From contig CAUYUJ010020244.1 in NCBI GenBank assembly GCA_963575745.1, positions 1 through 25,000 on the forward strand: a stretch of 25,000 bases of DNA, read 5' to 3'. Below are positions 7,130 to 16,471 of the stretch, one piece after another. The translations under genes and the position numbers were made by a program. The notes below the pieces were generated by a model. It saw only the letters and a program-made list of their open reading frames with translations, was not told the DNA's origin and did no database searches. Position 1 is the stretch's first letter; the number at the start of each line of letters is the position of its first letter. This stretch comes from Prorocentrum cordatum (lineage: Eukaryota > Sar > Dinophyceae > Prorocentrales > Prorocentraceae).

Positions 7130-8730
7130 ACCATGGACAAGATGCGCAGGTGGTTCTTGCGCGCGCGTGGTATCCCGTGGCCCGTGACGATCGTGCACTT
7201 CATCGACTGCGTGCGCACAAGGGCGGCCGAGCCGTGCGGACAGACGGTTCCCGACCAGGCCTTGGGCGCCTTGGCGTGGACGGACCGGGTGGCCGGCGTA
7301 GACCAGAACGACAGACGTTCCGCTCGGCCCGAGGCCCAACGTGGCATTGCGAACGTGGAGATGTTTCTCGGTGCTGGCAAAGGTCCGACGGCGACAGCAG
7401 CGCGGTTCCCCGGCGAATTTCCTGAGGCGTTGGAGCTGCCAGTCGTGGACGAGGACCTCGCGAGGTACTTGCGCGGGGTGGCATAGCTCCGCCTTGTCCA
7501 GGTGAAGGTGAAGGCGGTGCTGCGGTGCGACCGACGACCACAGCTGGCGCCAGCCCCATCGCCTCGCCTTTGCGGGCGGGGGTTGACGGTCGTGCTGGGC
7601 GCGCGAAGAGTAGCGGGGCGGGGCGTAAGATGCTGAGCTGTCGCTAGTGGCATCCAGCGAATGTTACTTGCTGGGCCCGGCATGGACGCAGACGGGCTTC
7701 GACCTGTGGCAGGACATCGCGGACTTCGAAAGGGGCTGCATCTTGCTGCGGCGCGATATGCAGGGCAGGAGGTGGCCCGCAAGCCCGCTGGGTTCGCAGG
7801 GGCAGCGGTGTCGGGCCAGGAGGTGCCCCGGAGGATGCTGCAGGCAGCGGCCTGTGCGGGCGCGGAGGTCGAGCTTCTCGCCCCCGAGGACGTAGTGAGC
7901 TTTCTGGGCGGAGCACTCGGAACGTGCCGCCATCCTCTCGGCCGCGGCGGCGATGGAGAGCCCGCGGAACGAACGCGACCCCGTGGGCAGGAGGTCGCCA
8001 GAGGGCGCGGGCACCTGCGCGAGGGCGCGCCGCGCTGTCGCTTCGCCCGCCAGCGGTGCGCGGAGGCGCTGCTTTTTGGGAAGGCCTGCGCAGGCATGGG
8101 CGAGGCGGCGGCCGTCCCAGACGCGGGGAACTGGCCGGTGCCGAGGAAGAACTTCTCGGGGCAGAAGGCGCCGAACGTGGCTGCTGAGACCCGCGCGCCC
8201 CTCGAGGCCTGCGCCGGTCGGGCGGCCGCGGCGCCCGAAGACGACGCGGGGGCGCCGTTTCCAGAGGCTGCCGTCGAAGATGCAGACGGGGGCGCCGCGC
8301 CGCCGACGGGGGCAGCGACGCCCCAGCGAAGAGCGCAGGGGGCAGAGGGCGGCCGCGACGGCGTCGACGACGGCAGCTGGGTGAATTTCTAGTTCGGAGA
8401 TGGAGGGCGGCATCCCCCACCGAGAGCAGGGGCGCCGAGAAATTCGGCTGCTGATTGCCTCATCGCGCGCGCAGCAGCGCAAGGTGGCCGGGGTCCACGA
8501 CGCGAAGGGCCGTGGCTGGACTTTCGGCAGGTCGCCGCTGAACGCGACCGACGTCGACGACGTGCCAGACCCGAAGGAGCATTATATGGTCTGCCAGAGA
8601 TGCCAGCGCCTCTTCTCGGCCGAGATGACGACGGCATCGGCTAGGGGCTCGCAGTTTTCATCGAGTTTCTCGAGTTCCGAGGGGCCGGGCGAAACCGTTC
8701 AAAGGCCTTTGGGGGCCAGCTGAGGAGGGC
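7130..8730 (+). pseudogene. Broken tyrosine-recombinase-like retroelement protein
   Basis: Pieces in shifting frames follow the order of a protein type I recall as abundant in dinoflagellate genomes, with a phage-integrase/tyrosine-recombinase fold as in DIRS-type elements. RWFLRARGIPWPVTIVHFID then EPCGQTVP (7147-7245) is the N-terminal SAM-like part. YLRGVA, an amber stop at 7484-7486, then LRLVQVKVKAVLRC and RGLTVV is the box I region, where the usual 'LRWSD' reads LRCDR. A further frame gives WTQTGFDLWQDI (7680-7720) and LLAPEDVVSF (about 7875-7900). FWAEHSER (7902-7925) keeps the HxxR motif, and ERDPVGRRSPEGAGTCARA (7971-8027) follows. The catalytic tyrosine would fall at the TGC at 8016-8018, so it is cysteine. 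8400-8730 matches the C-terminal Cys-pair tail (EHYMVCQRCQ plus a serine run). With at least two stops near 7893-7898 and several frame changes it cannot be active. The assignment rests on motif recall, not on a search. Confidence 0.5.
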
Positions 8731-9735
8731 GCCGGTGGCTGCGGGCCCCGCGCGACCCGTCGGGGCGGAAGCGCGCGGGCCTGGCGACGCGGCAGCGGAA
8801 GCGGGCGGGACCCCGCGCGACCCGTCAGATCTGGGGCCCCGCTCAGGCGGGCCACTTGGCGGCGCGCGGCAGCGGGTTCCGCGCAACCTTTCGGGTCGCG
8901 AGTCGCGCCGGCGCGCGGGCGGGCCGCTGGCCGCGGCGCCGGCCGCGGCGCGGCCAGCGTGAGCCCTGCGTGGGGGCGTTGTCGGCGCTGTCGTGGGATA
9001 GCCCCGAACGCCCGTCAGCTTGCGGGCGCCCCCCCGCGTCGGAGGCGCCCGCCCCGCCCCTCGGGCTCCTCAATTGCGGGCGAGGGGGGCCGCGGTGGTG
9101 ACGGGCGTCGTCGCGCTGGGCTGTGTCCCGCGGCGGGCGGGCAGGGCTGCGGGGCTGCGCGGCCCGTCGCCGCGGCCCCGGCGAGCCCGCGGTGTCGCCG
9201 CGCGGCCTGCGTCCGTTTGGCCCGAGCGACTTCGCTAGATCAGGACGAAGGCCTGCTTGGTCTCCGGCGCAGTCCGCCCTCGGCTTCGCCCGCGCGGCCC
9301 GGGGCGAGGGGCAGCAAGGCGGCGCGCCGCCGAAGGCGCTCGCGCAGGAGGGGCGGGGTGGGCAGTGCGCGCGCGTCGCCGAACTCCGGCCTGCGCTTCC
9401 TCCTCGCGATGGAGGGCGCGCCGCTGTGCGCGCGGGCGCAGCTGCGCGTCTGCGGCGCGACGAGCTCGGGAATGCTTTCCGCTCTGATGAGTTCAGGCGA
9501 GGGCGTCGCGGGGTTCGCCGAGGACGCGCTCGACGCGGGCGCGACGGCATGGGCGGGGCCGCGCGCGAAGGTCGCAACGCTGGCGCGCGCGCGGCAGGCG
9601 GCGCGCGCGCGGGCCCAGCAGCGGTGGGAGATGGAGGGCGAAGCTGACGCGCGCCAGTTGGCGAAGCCACTGAGCGTAGCTGATCATCGGGCGACGCGGC
9701 TGACCATCGAGAAGGCACGCTGGGCGCTCGAGTAG
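8731..9735. other. GC-rich stretch with unassigned overlapping open frames
   Basis: Very GC-rich with open frames on both strands. The + frame ending at 9735 closes with a charged helical segment (QQRWEMEGEADARQLAKPLS). I recognise no family and cannot tell a decayed element from composition-driven open frames. Confidence 0.3.
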
Positions 9736-10659
9736 GGCCGGGCGCCGGAAGTACCCCCGGGTAGACGGGTGTCGAGCGGGGCGAAATCCAGGCGGAGGCG
9801 CTCGCGGCAGTCTACTCAGCCGAGGATGACGAGGGCCCCGACTTCCCGGCAATGGTCCGGCCCAGCACGGGGGCGATGCAGTTCGGGGTGGCAGCGACCG
9901 CCTCGTCTAGTCCCCGCGGGGCCAGGAGGCGTTGCGGAAGCGCCGTGCGTTCATTGGCATGGGTATTTTCATGCTCAGTCAGTGCCGCGCGAACCTGCAG
10001 GTGTTGCGCGGCGGAAGTCCACGGGGTTCCCAGTCGCATTTGGATTATGTGCTCGGGGAGCACGTCTGGAGACTGGCGGCAACGAGCGCGCGGGGCGACG
10101 TGTCCGCCGTGGAACCAGGCGCTGCAGCGCGAGCAGCAGGAACGGAAGAAGGCGCGGCAGCTGGCGCAGCAAGAACGCATGCGCGCATGCGGTTTCACGC
10201 GGCGCTCTGGAGGACGATGAGCGATTGGTCTAGAAGCGGTTTTTTGAAACCGCCATCGCACCGCTCTTTGGGTCTTCTTTCCCCGCCCGGCGATCTTTGC
10301 CATTCGGGGTTAGGCGCTCGGCCGATTTGGCGCAAACCGCCTTCATCCGCCCCGGGGCATCAAGTTCTCGGGATTGGTTGGGGCCCCGCGCGCAAAGCCC
10401 TTGGATCCGCCACCCGCCAAAAACGCATCCACGCCATCCCCGGCCCTTTGTTGCCATCGCGGCGCTAGTAGGACCATTCGGGGATGTGCTTGTCATGTCG
10501 TCCGTTATGGTATTTCGTGGCTCAGTGGCTACTCGCAGAAGCTGCGCCGTCGTTTTTGTTGCCGCGCTCTGCTCACAAGACCCCATTGACCTGGATAGGT
10601 GCCCAGAGTCTGGTCAATTGCTGAGAGTATCCTCGTGGCTGCCGCCGCCTAGTCCCACC
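9736..10659. other. Intron 3 sequence with no assigned feature
   Basis: GC-rich with partial open frames lacking recognisable motifs. A short perfect stem (GCGGTTT, 3-base loop, GAAACCGC) lies around 10227-10246. Confidence 0.4.
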
Positions 10660-11136
10660 GCCGCCGCCCAGATGATCGGCGAGATCCGTTGCGCCGTGAA
10701 ATGCGCCAATATGTATATATGTCTCGCCCCTCTTCGGATCGCCTGTCGTGGGATTTGCGCAACGCCGAGTTTCCATAGTCCTCGGGGAGGCTGTGTCTTT
10801 GGTTGCCCCAACCCCGACGACGAGAGAATGGGCCTAGATGGCGCGTTGCATTGCAGCGTGTGCCCTCGGTGGAAAGAACTCCTCAGACGATGGTTGGGAC
10901 AGGTTGTGGATTGTTCCGACGCCATCCCCTTGCTCATTCACCTCGCTCTCACGCAGTCTCCTCAGGCTGTGCTCTGCTGCGCGTCTGTGCGCGGGGCTTT
11001 TTTCACGCCCGCTGCCGGAGAACGAGTGGTCAGCACTGCCGAGCCTGAAGCTCTTTCTGAAGCACGCATTCGGCTGCGCTGCTGGAGGCATCGCGCGCTC
11101 CAGAAGGGCGCGGTACGACTGCAGAGGGGGATCTGA
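10660..11136 (+). pseudogene. Possible LINE reverse-transcriptase C-terminal fragment
   Basis: A 279-codon open frame (10297-11136) contains near its middle GICATPSFHSPRGGCVFGCP and then LHCSVCPRWKELLRRWLG. A CxxxC pair, a following His/Cys cluster and a WxxLLxRW segment resemble the cysteine/histidine knuckle after the reverse transcriptase of non-LTR retroelements as I recall it from dinoflagellates. Spacing between the second Cys and the His is longer than usual, and no reverse-transcriptase catalytic motif is visible upstream. It is therefore a decayed 3' fragment at best, or coincidence in a frame kept open by composition. Confidence 0.3.
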
Positions 11137-11719
11137 CGGTCGAGCTGCTCCGGAGGGAAAAGAAGGCTCAGTGGCTCCTCAAAAACGCTCGCTCTGAGTG
11201 GCGCCCTCGTTCCTCTTCCCCTTCCCCTCCCAGCGATCGTCGCCATCCTTGTCCTCTTCGTTCCGCCGCGCGCATCCCAGGAGATCGGCCGATCGCGGCG
11301 GCCGTGCGCGCTCGCGTGCCGCCGTGGTGCTCCTATGTGCCGCTGCGTGCCGTTTGGGTGCCTCCAGTTTGCCGCTGGGTGCCGCTTTTATCGGAGGTGG
11401 ACAGAACCCCCAAAAGCGACACGTCGATTAGTGAATTGTCCGTTTTCGGTTCTCGAGAGGGCGCCGTGGCCGTTATTTTCCAGGCTTGCGCCCGCCAGGT
11501 TTGGGCCTCAGGTCGTTTTCACTAAACCACGTTTTGCTAAAGGGAGGTCTGTCCATCCCCGAACTTAGCTGGGTCGGAGAGCACTGGTGGGTCCAAGGTC
11601 CCAGGGCAAAAGGCCACATCCATCTCCGCGTTCAGTCATGGTTTGGCCCATGGCGGCCGTAGCCGAGTCGCGACGATGACCCACGGATTGGCGATGACCA
11701 GCAGCCGAAGAGGAAAGAC
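11137..11719. other. Intron 3 sequence with no recognisable feature
   Basis: Mixed GC-rich sequence. CCGTAGCC at about 11657 is too short to support another spliced-leader relict. Confidence 0.45.
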
Positions 11720-11885
11720 CAGCATAAACATCAATGTTGGACGGTCTTCGCGTGTTTCTTGGATCTGCGCTGTGGCCCCTTCCATGGTGCGGAACGCGCC
11801 TGGGGCGGCGCCAGGGACGCCGCCACGGGTGTCTAGCGCAGATCCAAGAAATCCACGCGGACCGTCCAAAGTCTATGTTTGTGCA
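11720..11885. mobile_element. Long-hairpin MITE-like element
   Basis: Arms 11736-11770 and 11835-11869 are about 35 bp each and nearly perfect inverted copies (both read 'ttggacggtc', 'tttcttggatctgcgct'), with a loop of about 64 bp. Pairing continues outward imperfectly (ataaacat against atgtttgt) to about 11720 and 11885. There is no coding capacity. It could be a non-autonomous element or a hairpin RNA source. Confidence 0.7.
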
Positions 11886-12284
11886 GCGTATTTTCTTTGC
11901 ACGGATGGGCGATCATCAAGTTCGAGTTAAATTGTTCTACCCAGGGGTCGGAAATGAGGGGCCGTCCCCCTTCACCCAACGTTGCCCCATGGGTTTCAGG
12001 TCACAATTCAGTTCCCCGGCGGCCGTTCGGGACGATCCGGGCACCCCCGGAATGTTCTCGACAAGGCGCAGTTGCTGAAACGAATCCCAAGGCAGGAAAA
12101 CCTTCGAGAACCGCCGAACACGTCCGAGACCCGAGTGTGGAACCTCGAGGTCGAAGTCGTCCAGTTGAGCGTTCCGTCTTGGCCATAGCAGCGACCGCCC
12201 CAGGGGAAGGGGGGGCGACAATCCAAGGGGAAGGGGGGGCGTGGTTGCGTTCGAACCGAATTCACGAGCTGACAAAGGCAGCGA

Positions 12285-12538
12285 TAGGCGGAGGAGGAGG
12301 AGGAGGAGCAGCAGGAGGAGGAGGAGGAGGACGAGGATGACGGCGGAGGAGGAGGAGGAGCAGGAGGAGGAGGAGGAGGAGGGCGAAGGAGGAGGAGGAG
12401 GACGAGGAGGAGGAGGAGGAGGGGAGAAGGAGAGGAGGAGGAGGAGGGGGGGGAGGGGGAGGGGAGGGAGGAGGAGGAGGAGGATGATGAGGTGAGGAGG
12501 AGGAGGAAAGAAGAGGAGGGGAGGAGGAGGAGGAGGAC
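12285..12538 (+). repeat. (GGA)n purine tract
   Basis: About 250 bp of purine-rich GGA repeat with a few GAC, GCA and GAT units on the + strand. Confidence 0.95.
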
Positions 12539-12717
12539 GCTCCCCGGGGCCCTACAACGTATAGCATGAAGCGACAACCCGGCCCCCTGGGAGCGGGCAC
12601 GCGCGCCGGGCACTTGCCCCACTGCCAGCGCCCTACTCGGGACTGCTCATGCCTGCCCTTTGCCCGGTGCTTCGGCACCAACGCGCCCCACTTGGGTGCG
12701 CCTCAACCAGAACCAAC

Positions 12718-12832
12718 CAGGAGGAGGGCGCAGGAGGAGGAGGAGGAGGAGGAGGAGGACGAGGAGGAAGAGGGCGGAGGAGGAGGAGGGCGCAGGAGGA
12801 GGAGGAGAAGGAGGAGGAGGACGAGGAGGAGG
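12718..12832 (+). repeat. (GGA)n purine tract
   Basis: About 115 bp of GGA repeat with occasional GGC or GAC units, 160 bp upstream of exon 4. Confidence 0.93.
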
Positions 12833-12845
12833 CCGTGGCCACCAC

Positions 12846-12972
12846 TTCCCTCGATTTTCAATCCTCGATCCTCGATCCTCCTCGATCACCCTCGATCCTC
12901 GATCCTCCTCGCCTCTCCTCGATCCTCCTCGATCCTCCTCGATCCTCCTCGATCGTCCTCGATCCTCCATTC
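12846..12972 (+). repeat. 10-bp tandem array (CCTCCTCGAT)n ahead of exon 4
   Basis: Roughly a dozen exact and degenerate copies of CCTCCTCGAT or CCTCGATCCTCGAT. The array ends about 20 bp before the exon 4 acceptor. It supplies a pyrimidine-rich run that may serve as, or have replaced, the polypyrimidine tract. Confidence 0.9.
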
Positions 12973-12992
12973 TGTCCCCTCTCCCCTGGCAG

Positions 12993-13114
12993 GTGCCAGA
13001 CCTGCGGCGCGCCGTCGCGGGGGACCCCGGCGACCGGCGGGCCGCGGCCGAGCTGCAGATGGCCTGCCGCATGCTGGAGGAGCAGAGCGCCGCGTGCCGG
13101 GAGCACGCGAAGAG
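12993..13114 (+). CDS. RPAP3-like: RPAP3-like co-chaperone, exon 4 (end of TPR3 and capping helix)
   Basis: Starts after CTCCCCTGGCAG. VPDLRRAVAGDPGDRRAAAE completes TPR3 and begins the solvating helix, matching the 'A..DFE.VL.L.P.N..A..EL' stretch of RPAP3 proteins. LQMACRMLEEQSAACREHAK continues the helix. The right end is uncertain. Exon 5 starts in phase 2, so the donor must leave two bases of a codon. I prefer the GC donor at 13115 (GCCGAGG) because it follows a G like all other donors of this gene. GT at 13094, GC at 13103 and GA at 13085, 13109 or 13112 also keep phase. With the preferred end the exon covers residues 252-291 plus two bases. Confidence 0.7.
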
Positions 13115-13164
13115 GCCGAGGGCGTGGGGCGAATATGTGCGGTCGGGATTCCCGGACATCCGGC

Positions 13165-13355
13165 GTCTCCTCCTCCTCCTCAACCTCCTCCTCCTCCTCC
13201 TCCACCTCCTCCTCCTCCTCCTCCTCCTCCTCCTCCTCCTCCTCCTCCTCCTCCTCCTCCTCCTCCTCCTCCTCCTCCTCCTCCTCCTCCTCCTCCTCCG
13301 CCTCCTCCTCCTCCTCCTCCTCCTCCTCCTCCTCCTCCTCCTCCTCATCCTCCCC
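13165..13355 (+). repeat. (CCT)n pyrimidine tract
   Basis: Nearly perfect TCC repeat of about 190 bp beginning about 50 bp after the end of exon 4, on the strand opposite to the GGA tracts upstream of that exon. Confidence 0.97.
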
Positions 13356-13835
13356 AAGAGGCCTCTGACGCCCGAGATGGCCTCCAATTCTGCCCCGAAG
13401 CGCCTCAAGAGGACCCCACATCGGTTCAGAGAGGCCCCCAAGACGGCGTCAGACCCGTCAGACGGGCCAGGAACGCGATACAGTCTACAGTCGGCCCTGA
13501 TTAGTAGGTCGACCCTGCCAAAATCCAGGGTACCCTTAGGTACCTTTGTGTCCTGTGCCTCGCGACCCATGACTCCTACATCCCCCATGGCAATGTGCCC
13601 CTCGGACGGGTCATGTGTCCTCTCGCGTGTCCTCTCCAATCAAGTCCGACTGTAAGCGTCGGGGGGGCGTCACCCCCGCCGGCAGCCCCACATCGGCCCC
13701 CGTCGCGGGCGTCCACCGCGCGCCAAAGGCGCCTCGACCCCCCGTCGCGGCGCGACGACGAGGTGAGGTTGGCCCCCGTCGGGGGGGGTACCCCCCCACG
13801 CTTACTAAGGAACCCGGAGGAAGTTTCGGCCTCTC

Positions 13836-13930
13836 AGGGCCCGTACCAGGCCTTGGGGCCGTCAAGAAGCAGCTATCGGGATGAAGAGCCGGTCCCAGGG
13901 AAGTGGTTGAGAGGTCGGGGGCCCGCGTCT
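13836..13930 (+). repeat. Family D dispersed repeat, copy 1
   Basis: Carries the family core 'ggggccgtcaagaag', 'atcgggatgaagagccggtc', 'cagggaa'. The tail containing 'gaacaaa..atcaggacg' seen in fuller copies is missing and replaced by a poly-A run. Confidence 0.7.
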
Positions 13931-14109
13931 AAAAAAAAAATCGAAAAGCTGGAGGTCTGGGTTCCAGGGGGTGCCAAGAGGTGCCCCTGGCCCGAGGTGC
14001 CCCCGGCTGTGCGCTCGATTTTTGGAACCCCTTGGGGCCCTCTCTGTGCTGGGGTGCTCTTGAGGCCGTGGGGGCCTCCTCGGAAGTCCTCGGGGCACCT
14101 TGGGCCAGC

Positions 14110-14345
14110 GGCATTTCTAGCAACATCCGAAAATTGGTACGGAAAGAGTGGGTACGACGTCAGAGCAGGAAAAGGTTCCCATGCCGCTACCGTTCCCTCG
14201 TTTTCGCCTTTTGGGGCCTCCTGGGTGGCCCTCGTCGCCACCGCTGGATTCGCCTCGAAATTCTGTTCAGAACGCCCCCCGGGAGATGTCCAGGGAGCAG
14301 CGGTATCGATACCTTTTTGGTTTCTTCTGGTATATGAAGGTGGAC
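14110..14345 (+). repeat. Family E dispersed repeat, copy 2
   Basis: Same-strand copy of the repeat at 3590-3800, sharing ccatgccgct, ccctcgt, ggcctcctgg, ggccctcg, ccgctggatt and the right part ending in tcgataccttttt followed by ggtttcttct. Confidence 0.7.
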
Positions 14346-14580
14346 AGCAGCCCCTGCTCGTTTTGAAGAGGGCTCGGTGTCGGCGGCGCTGCGGGCGCTG
14401 TCCAGTAAAGACAGAAGGCCGCCTGCCCCAGAAAGCGGCCGCGGTCGGTTCTGGACAATATTTGTTGGTGGGCATTGTGCCCATTTTCCCGTACACATCT
14501 CGGGCGTCTAGAGCGAGCGGCACAAGGTCGGGAGTTTTCGAGGAGGCTTCTCGAGGTTCGAGAGGTGTGTTCAGCGACCG

Positions 14581-14853
14581 TCGACTTTCGGAGGTCCGCG
14601 CGGATGTCTCGGATCGGGTCTCCTCATCCTCCTCCTCCTCCTCCTCCTCCTCCTCCTCCTCCTGCTCCTCGTCCTCCTCCTCGTCGTCCTCCTCCTTCTT
14701 CTTCTTCTCCTCCTCCTCCTCCTTCTCCTCCTCCTCCTCTTCCTCCTCCTACTCCTCCTCCTCCTCCTCCCCCTCCTCCTTCTTGGCGCGCGGAGCACGC
14801 CTCCAGCCAGGGGGGGTCCAGCGCCGATCCGAGAAGCCCTTGCGGACCTCCAA
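14581..14853. mobile_element. Family A inverted-repeat element, copy 1, split by a CCT tract
   Basis: The left arm (14581-14617: 'ctttcggaggtccgcg', 'cggatgtctcggatcgg') and right arm (14818-14853: 'cagcgccgatccgaga', 'gcggacctcc') are inverted copies. The middle is occupied by a CCT tract (14621-14783). A shared trailing sequence 'catgctcatgcagct', 'gctgtcctga' follows, as in copy 2. Confidence 0.65.
14621..14783 (+). repeat. (CCT)n pyrimidine tract
   Basis: About 160 bp of TCC repeat with TTC and GTC units, located between the arms of family A copy 1. Confidence 0.93.
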
Positions 14854-14924
14854 GAGTTCATGCTCATGCAGCTCAGCTGTCCTGATACGCGCGCGCAGCA
14901 CTGCGAAGAGACGACCCAGGATGC

Positions 14925-15010
14925 AAAGCCGGTCCCAGGGAATGGGGCGCGAGACATCGGGGGGTCACGGTATATGAACAAATCAGGACGTCGGGGGTCT
15001 GGGTGTGCAG
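14925..15010 (+). repeat. Family D dispersed repeat, copy 2 (partial)
   Basis: Has 'aagccggtcccaggg', then 'atgaacaaatcaggacgtcg' and 'ggggtctggg', which matches the right part of the family. Confidence 0.6.
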
Positions 15011-15156
15011 TCAAGACGCGGAAATCGGGACCAGGTTGGAATGGAAGGGGGCCCCTCTGGTCTTCGGGCTGTTCCTCAGCTCTGGGTCGGGGAAGCTATC
15101 CGTGGCCGAGGCTCGCTGTGTCCAGAACAAAGACCCCTCGTTCCTTGTCAGTGTTG

Positions 15157-15336
15157 CAGTGGGGACCCATGCCAAGAAACACCCTGCTCGCCTCCAGGGT
15201 GCCCTGGGTTTCTTGGCTTTCGATGGTTTTACCATGGAAAGCGCGACGTTCCCACACCAAAAATCCATGGACGTTCTGGTGTCTCAGGGTTGGATTTCTT
15301 GGGGACGGTTTCTTGTGGTCGGGCCCCACTGTATAG
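15157..15336 (+). repeat. Family B dispersed repeat, copy 2
   Basis: About 180 bp aligned by eye with 4338-4516 on the same strand and with 21973-22153 inverted. Confidence 0.85.
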
Positions 15337-15352
15337 CAGCACGACGGCCGTA

Positions 15353-15482
15353 GACTTTCGGAGGTGCGCGCAGATGTCTCGGATCGACTCTGGATCACCC
15401 CTCCCAGGCGCGCGGAGCGCGCCTCCAGGGGTGGGTGGGTCTGCAGCGCCGATCCGAGAAGTCCGTGCGGACCACCTCCGAG
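15353..15482. mobile_element. Family A inverted-repeat element, copy 2 (compact)
   Basis: Arms about 38 bp long at 15353-15390 and 15443-15480, around a 50-bp centre that itself has a GCGCGCGGAGCGCGC palindrome. No open frame of interest. The compact form shows the element without the microsatellite expansion seen in copy 1. Confidence 0.7.
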
Positions 15483-15679
15483 AGTGAGTGCTCATGCAGC
15501 TGGGCTGTCCTGACACGCACGTGTTGAAGCGCAGCACCTACCGTGTTCAACACGCCTCACCCACGTGCTGGCCCACGTTGTGGCGCACGTACCGCGCCAG
15601 ACCTAACGTTGTTCACACTCGCTGCGGGCTGCGTGTCGCGCATCGGGGCAGCTGAGCTCGTGCAGCTCCTCCCCAGCTC

Positions 15680-15775
15680 AACGACGCCATGATTTGTTCA
15701 TCACCTCGACCCCTGGAGGCCTCGACCCACTACGTCCCGCGGGCCGGCCAGGGCCCCCCCCCCCCGGAACAAAAG
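15680..15775 (-). repeat. Family D fragment, inverted, ahead of exon 5
   Basis: The reverse complement reads 'gtcgaggcctccaggggtcg' and 'atgaacaaatcatggcgtcg', matching 21705-21750. It ends about 60 bp before the exon 5 acceptor. Confidence 0.6.
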
Positions 15776-15831
15776 CAAAACACACCCCTCGCGTCGCGAC
15801 ACGACTCCTGTGCCTTGCCCCGCCGCGGCAG

Positions 15832-16109
15832 GGCCATGTGCGACCCCACGCGCAGCCTCACGATGCCCCTCCGGAAGCTCGCCGTGCGGGTCCACCGCGC
15901 CGGCGCCGGCGCCCGCGCCCCCGAGGGCGAGCCGCCCCTCCCGGGCGCCACCGCCGCCGCCACCGCGCAGGTGCTGCGCGCCGCCGCCGCCGAGGTCGAC
16001 GGCGAGGGCGCGGCCGCGGCCCGGCCGGCGGCCGCGCCCGGCGCCGCGCCCGCGCCGCGGCAGCCCTACGTGCCGCGCGCCGTGCGCATGCGCGGCCGGC
16101 AGGCCCAGG
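15832..16109 (+). CDS. RPAP3-like: RPAP3-like co-chaperone, exon 5 (linker)
   Basis: Covers residues 293-384, with one base completing codon 292 and one base beginning codon 385. TMPLRKLAVRV resembles the short 'KPLKKVxI' stretch found after the TPR domain in RPAP3 proteins. The rest is an Ala/Pro/Gly-rich linker ending PRAVRMRGRQAQ. The third-position bias to G or C is almost complete. The acceptor is CCGCGGCAG. The donor at 16110 (GCTCCGAC) is the best one giving the phase needed by exon 6. Without splicing the frame would stop at 16124. Placement is by phase, codon bias and position, because linker sequence is poorly conserved, so confidence is lower than for the TPR exons. Confidence 0.65.
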
Positions 16110-16221
16110 GCTCCGACATCGATTAAAACGACGCGAAGATCGGGACAAAATCGGATCGGGATACCTCGAAATCTCTGAGAATCGGCGGGTTCGGAGGATG
16201 TATTGGGCGCCGCGGCCGCTC

Positions 16222-16266
16222 CAGAGCGTTCCGGAACGCTCTGAGAGCGCTCTGGAACGCTCTGGA
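16222..16266. repeat. Palindrome cluster
   Basis: AGAGCGTTCC is followed directly by its reverse complement GGAACGCTCT, making a perfect 20-bp palindrome. The half unit repeats again in GAGCGCTCTGGAACGCTCTGG. It can form a compact hairpin series. Confidence 0.85.
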
Positions 16267-16395
16267 GCGATTTATCCCGATCCTAGCCCTGTTGTAGCGC
16301 AGCCATGCCAACGATTCAGGACGCTTTCGCCCACGAAGCCCGGGCCGGCTGTCTGGCAGAGACGAGGCCTGGATAGGCTGTCTGGCAGGGGAGCA

Positions 16396-16471
16396 GGCGG
16401 AGGAGGAGGAGGAGGAGGAGGAAGAAGGAGGAAGGAGGAAGAGCAGGAGGAGGAAGAGGAAGGAGGAAGGA
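16396..16471 (+). repeat. (GGA)n purine tract with short flanking direct repeats
   Basis: About 75 bp of GGA/GAA repeat. The words 'atttatcccgatcctagccct' flank the region on both sides (from about 16269 and 16471), suggesting a duplication or insertion between them. Confidence 0.85.

Larger units (their letters stand above)
5312..12992 (+). other. Intron 3, 7.7 kb (GC-AG)
   Basis: Starts GCGCTCTGG and ends CCCTGGCAG. In order it contains AT-rich islands (5405-5560 and 5930-6135), a G/T-rich family F stretch between them (5575-5720), a GC-rich domain with a decayed tyrosine-recombinase retroelement (about 7130-8730), other GC-rich sequence, a LINE-like fragment (about 10660-11000), a long hairpin element (11720-11885), two GGA tracts (12285-12538, 12718-12832) and a 10-bp tandem array running almost to the acceptor. 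Its length is mostly explained by inserted elements. Confidence 0.65.
13115..15831 (+). other. Intron 4 (donor uncertain, AG acceptor)
   Basis: Ends CGCCGCGGCAG. It holds the longest pure (CCT)n tract (13165-13355), family D copies (13836-13930, 14925-15010 and an inverted fragment at 15680-15775), family E copy 2 (14110-14345), a second CCT tract (14621-14783) inside family A copy 1, family B copy 2, and family A copy 2 (15353-15482). 15490-15680 has repeated 'cacgt' and 'gttg' words without a gene. 13360-13835 has no recognisable feature. Confidence 0.6.

Noticed and set aside
7105-8482. Long minus-strand open frames opposite the recombinase remnant
   Set aside because: Arg/Pro/Ala-rich shadows of GC-rich plus-strand sequence, without motifs.
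12846-12972. CRISPR-like array before exon 4
   Set aside because: Units are 10 bp and contiguous without spacers, so this is a simple tandem repeat in a eukaryotic intron.
12262-13655. Open frames of 200-330 codons through the repeats around exon 4
   Set aside because: Except for the 12993-13114 segment, which aligns with TPR3, they consist of polyproline, polyserine, polyarginine or polyleucine from triplet tracts.
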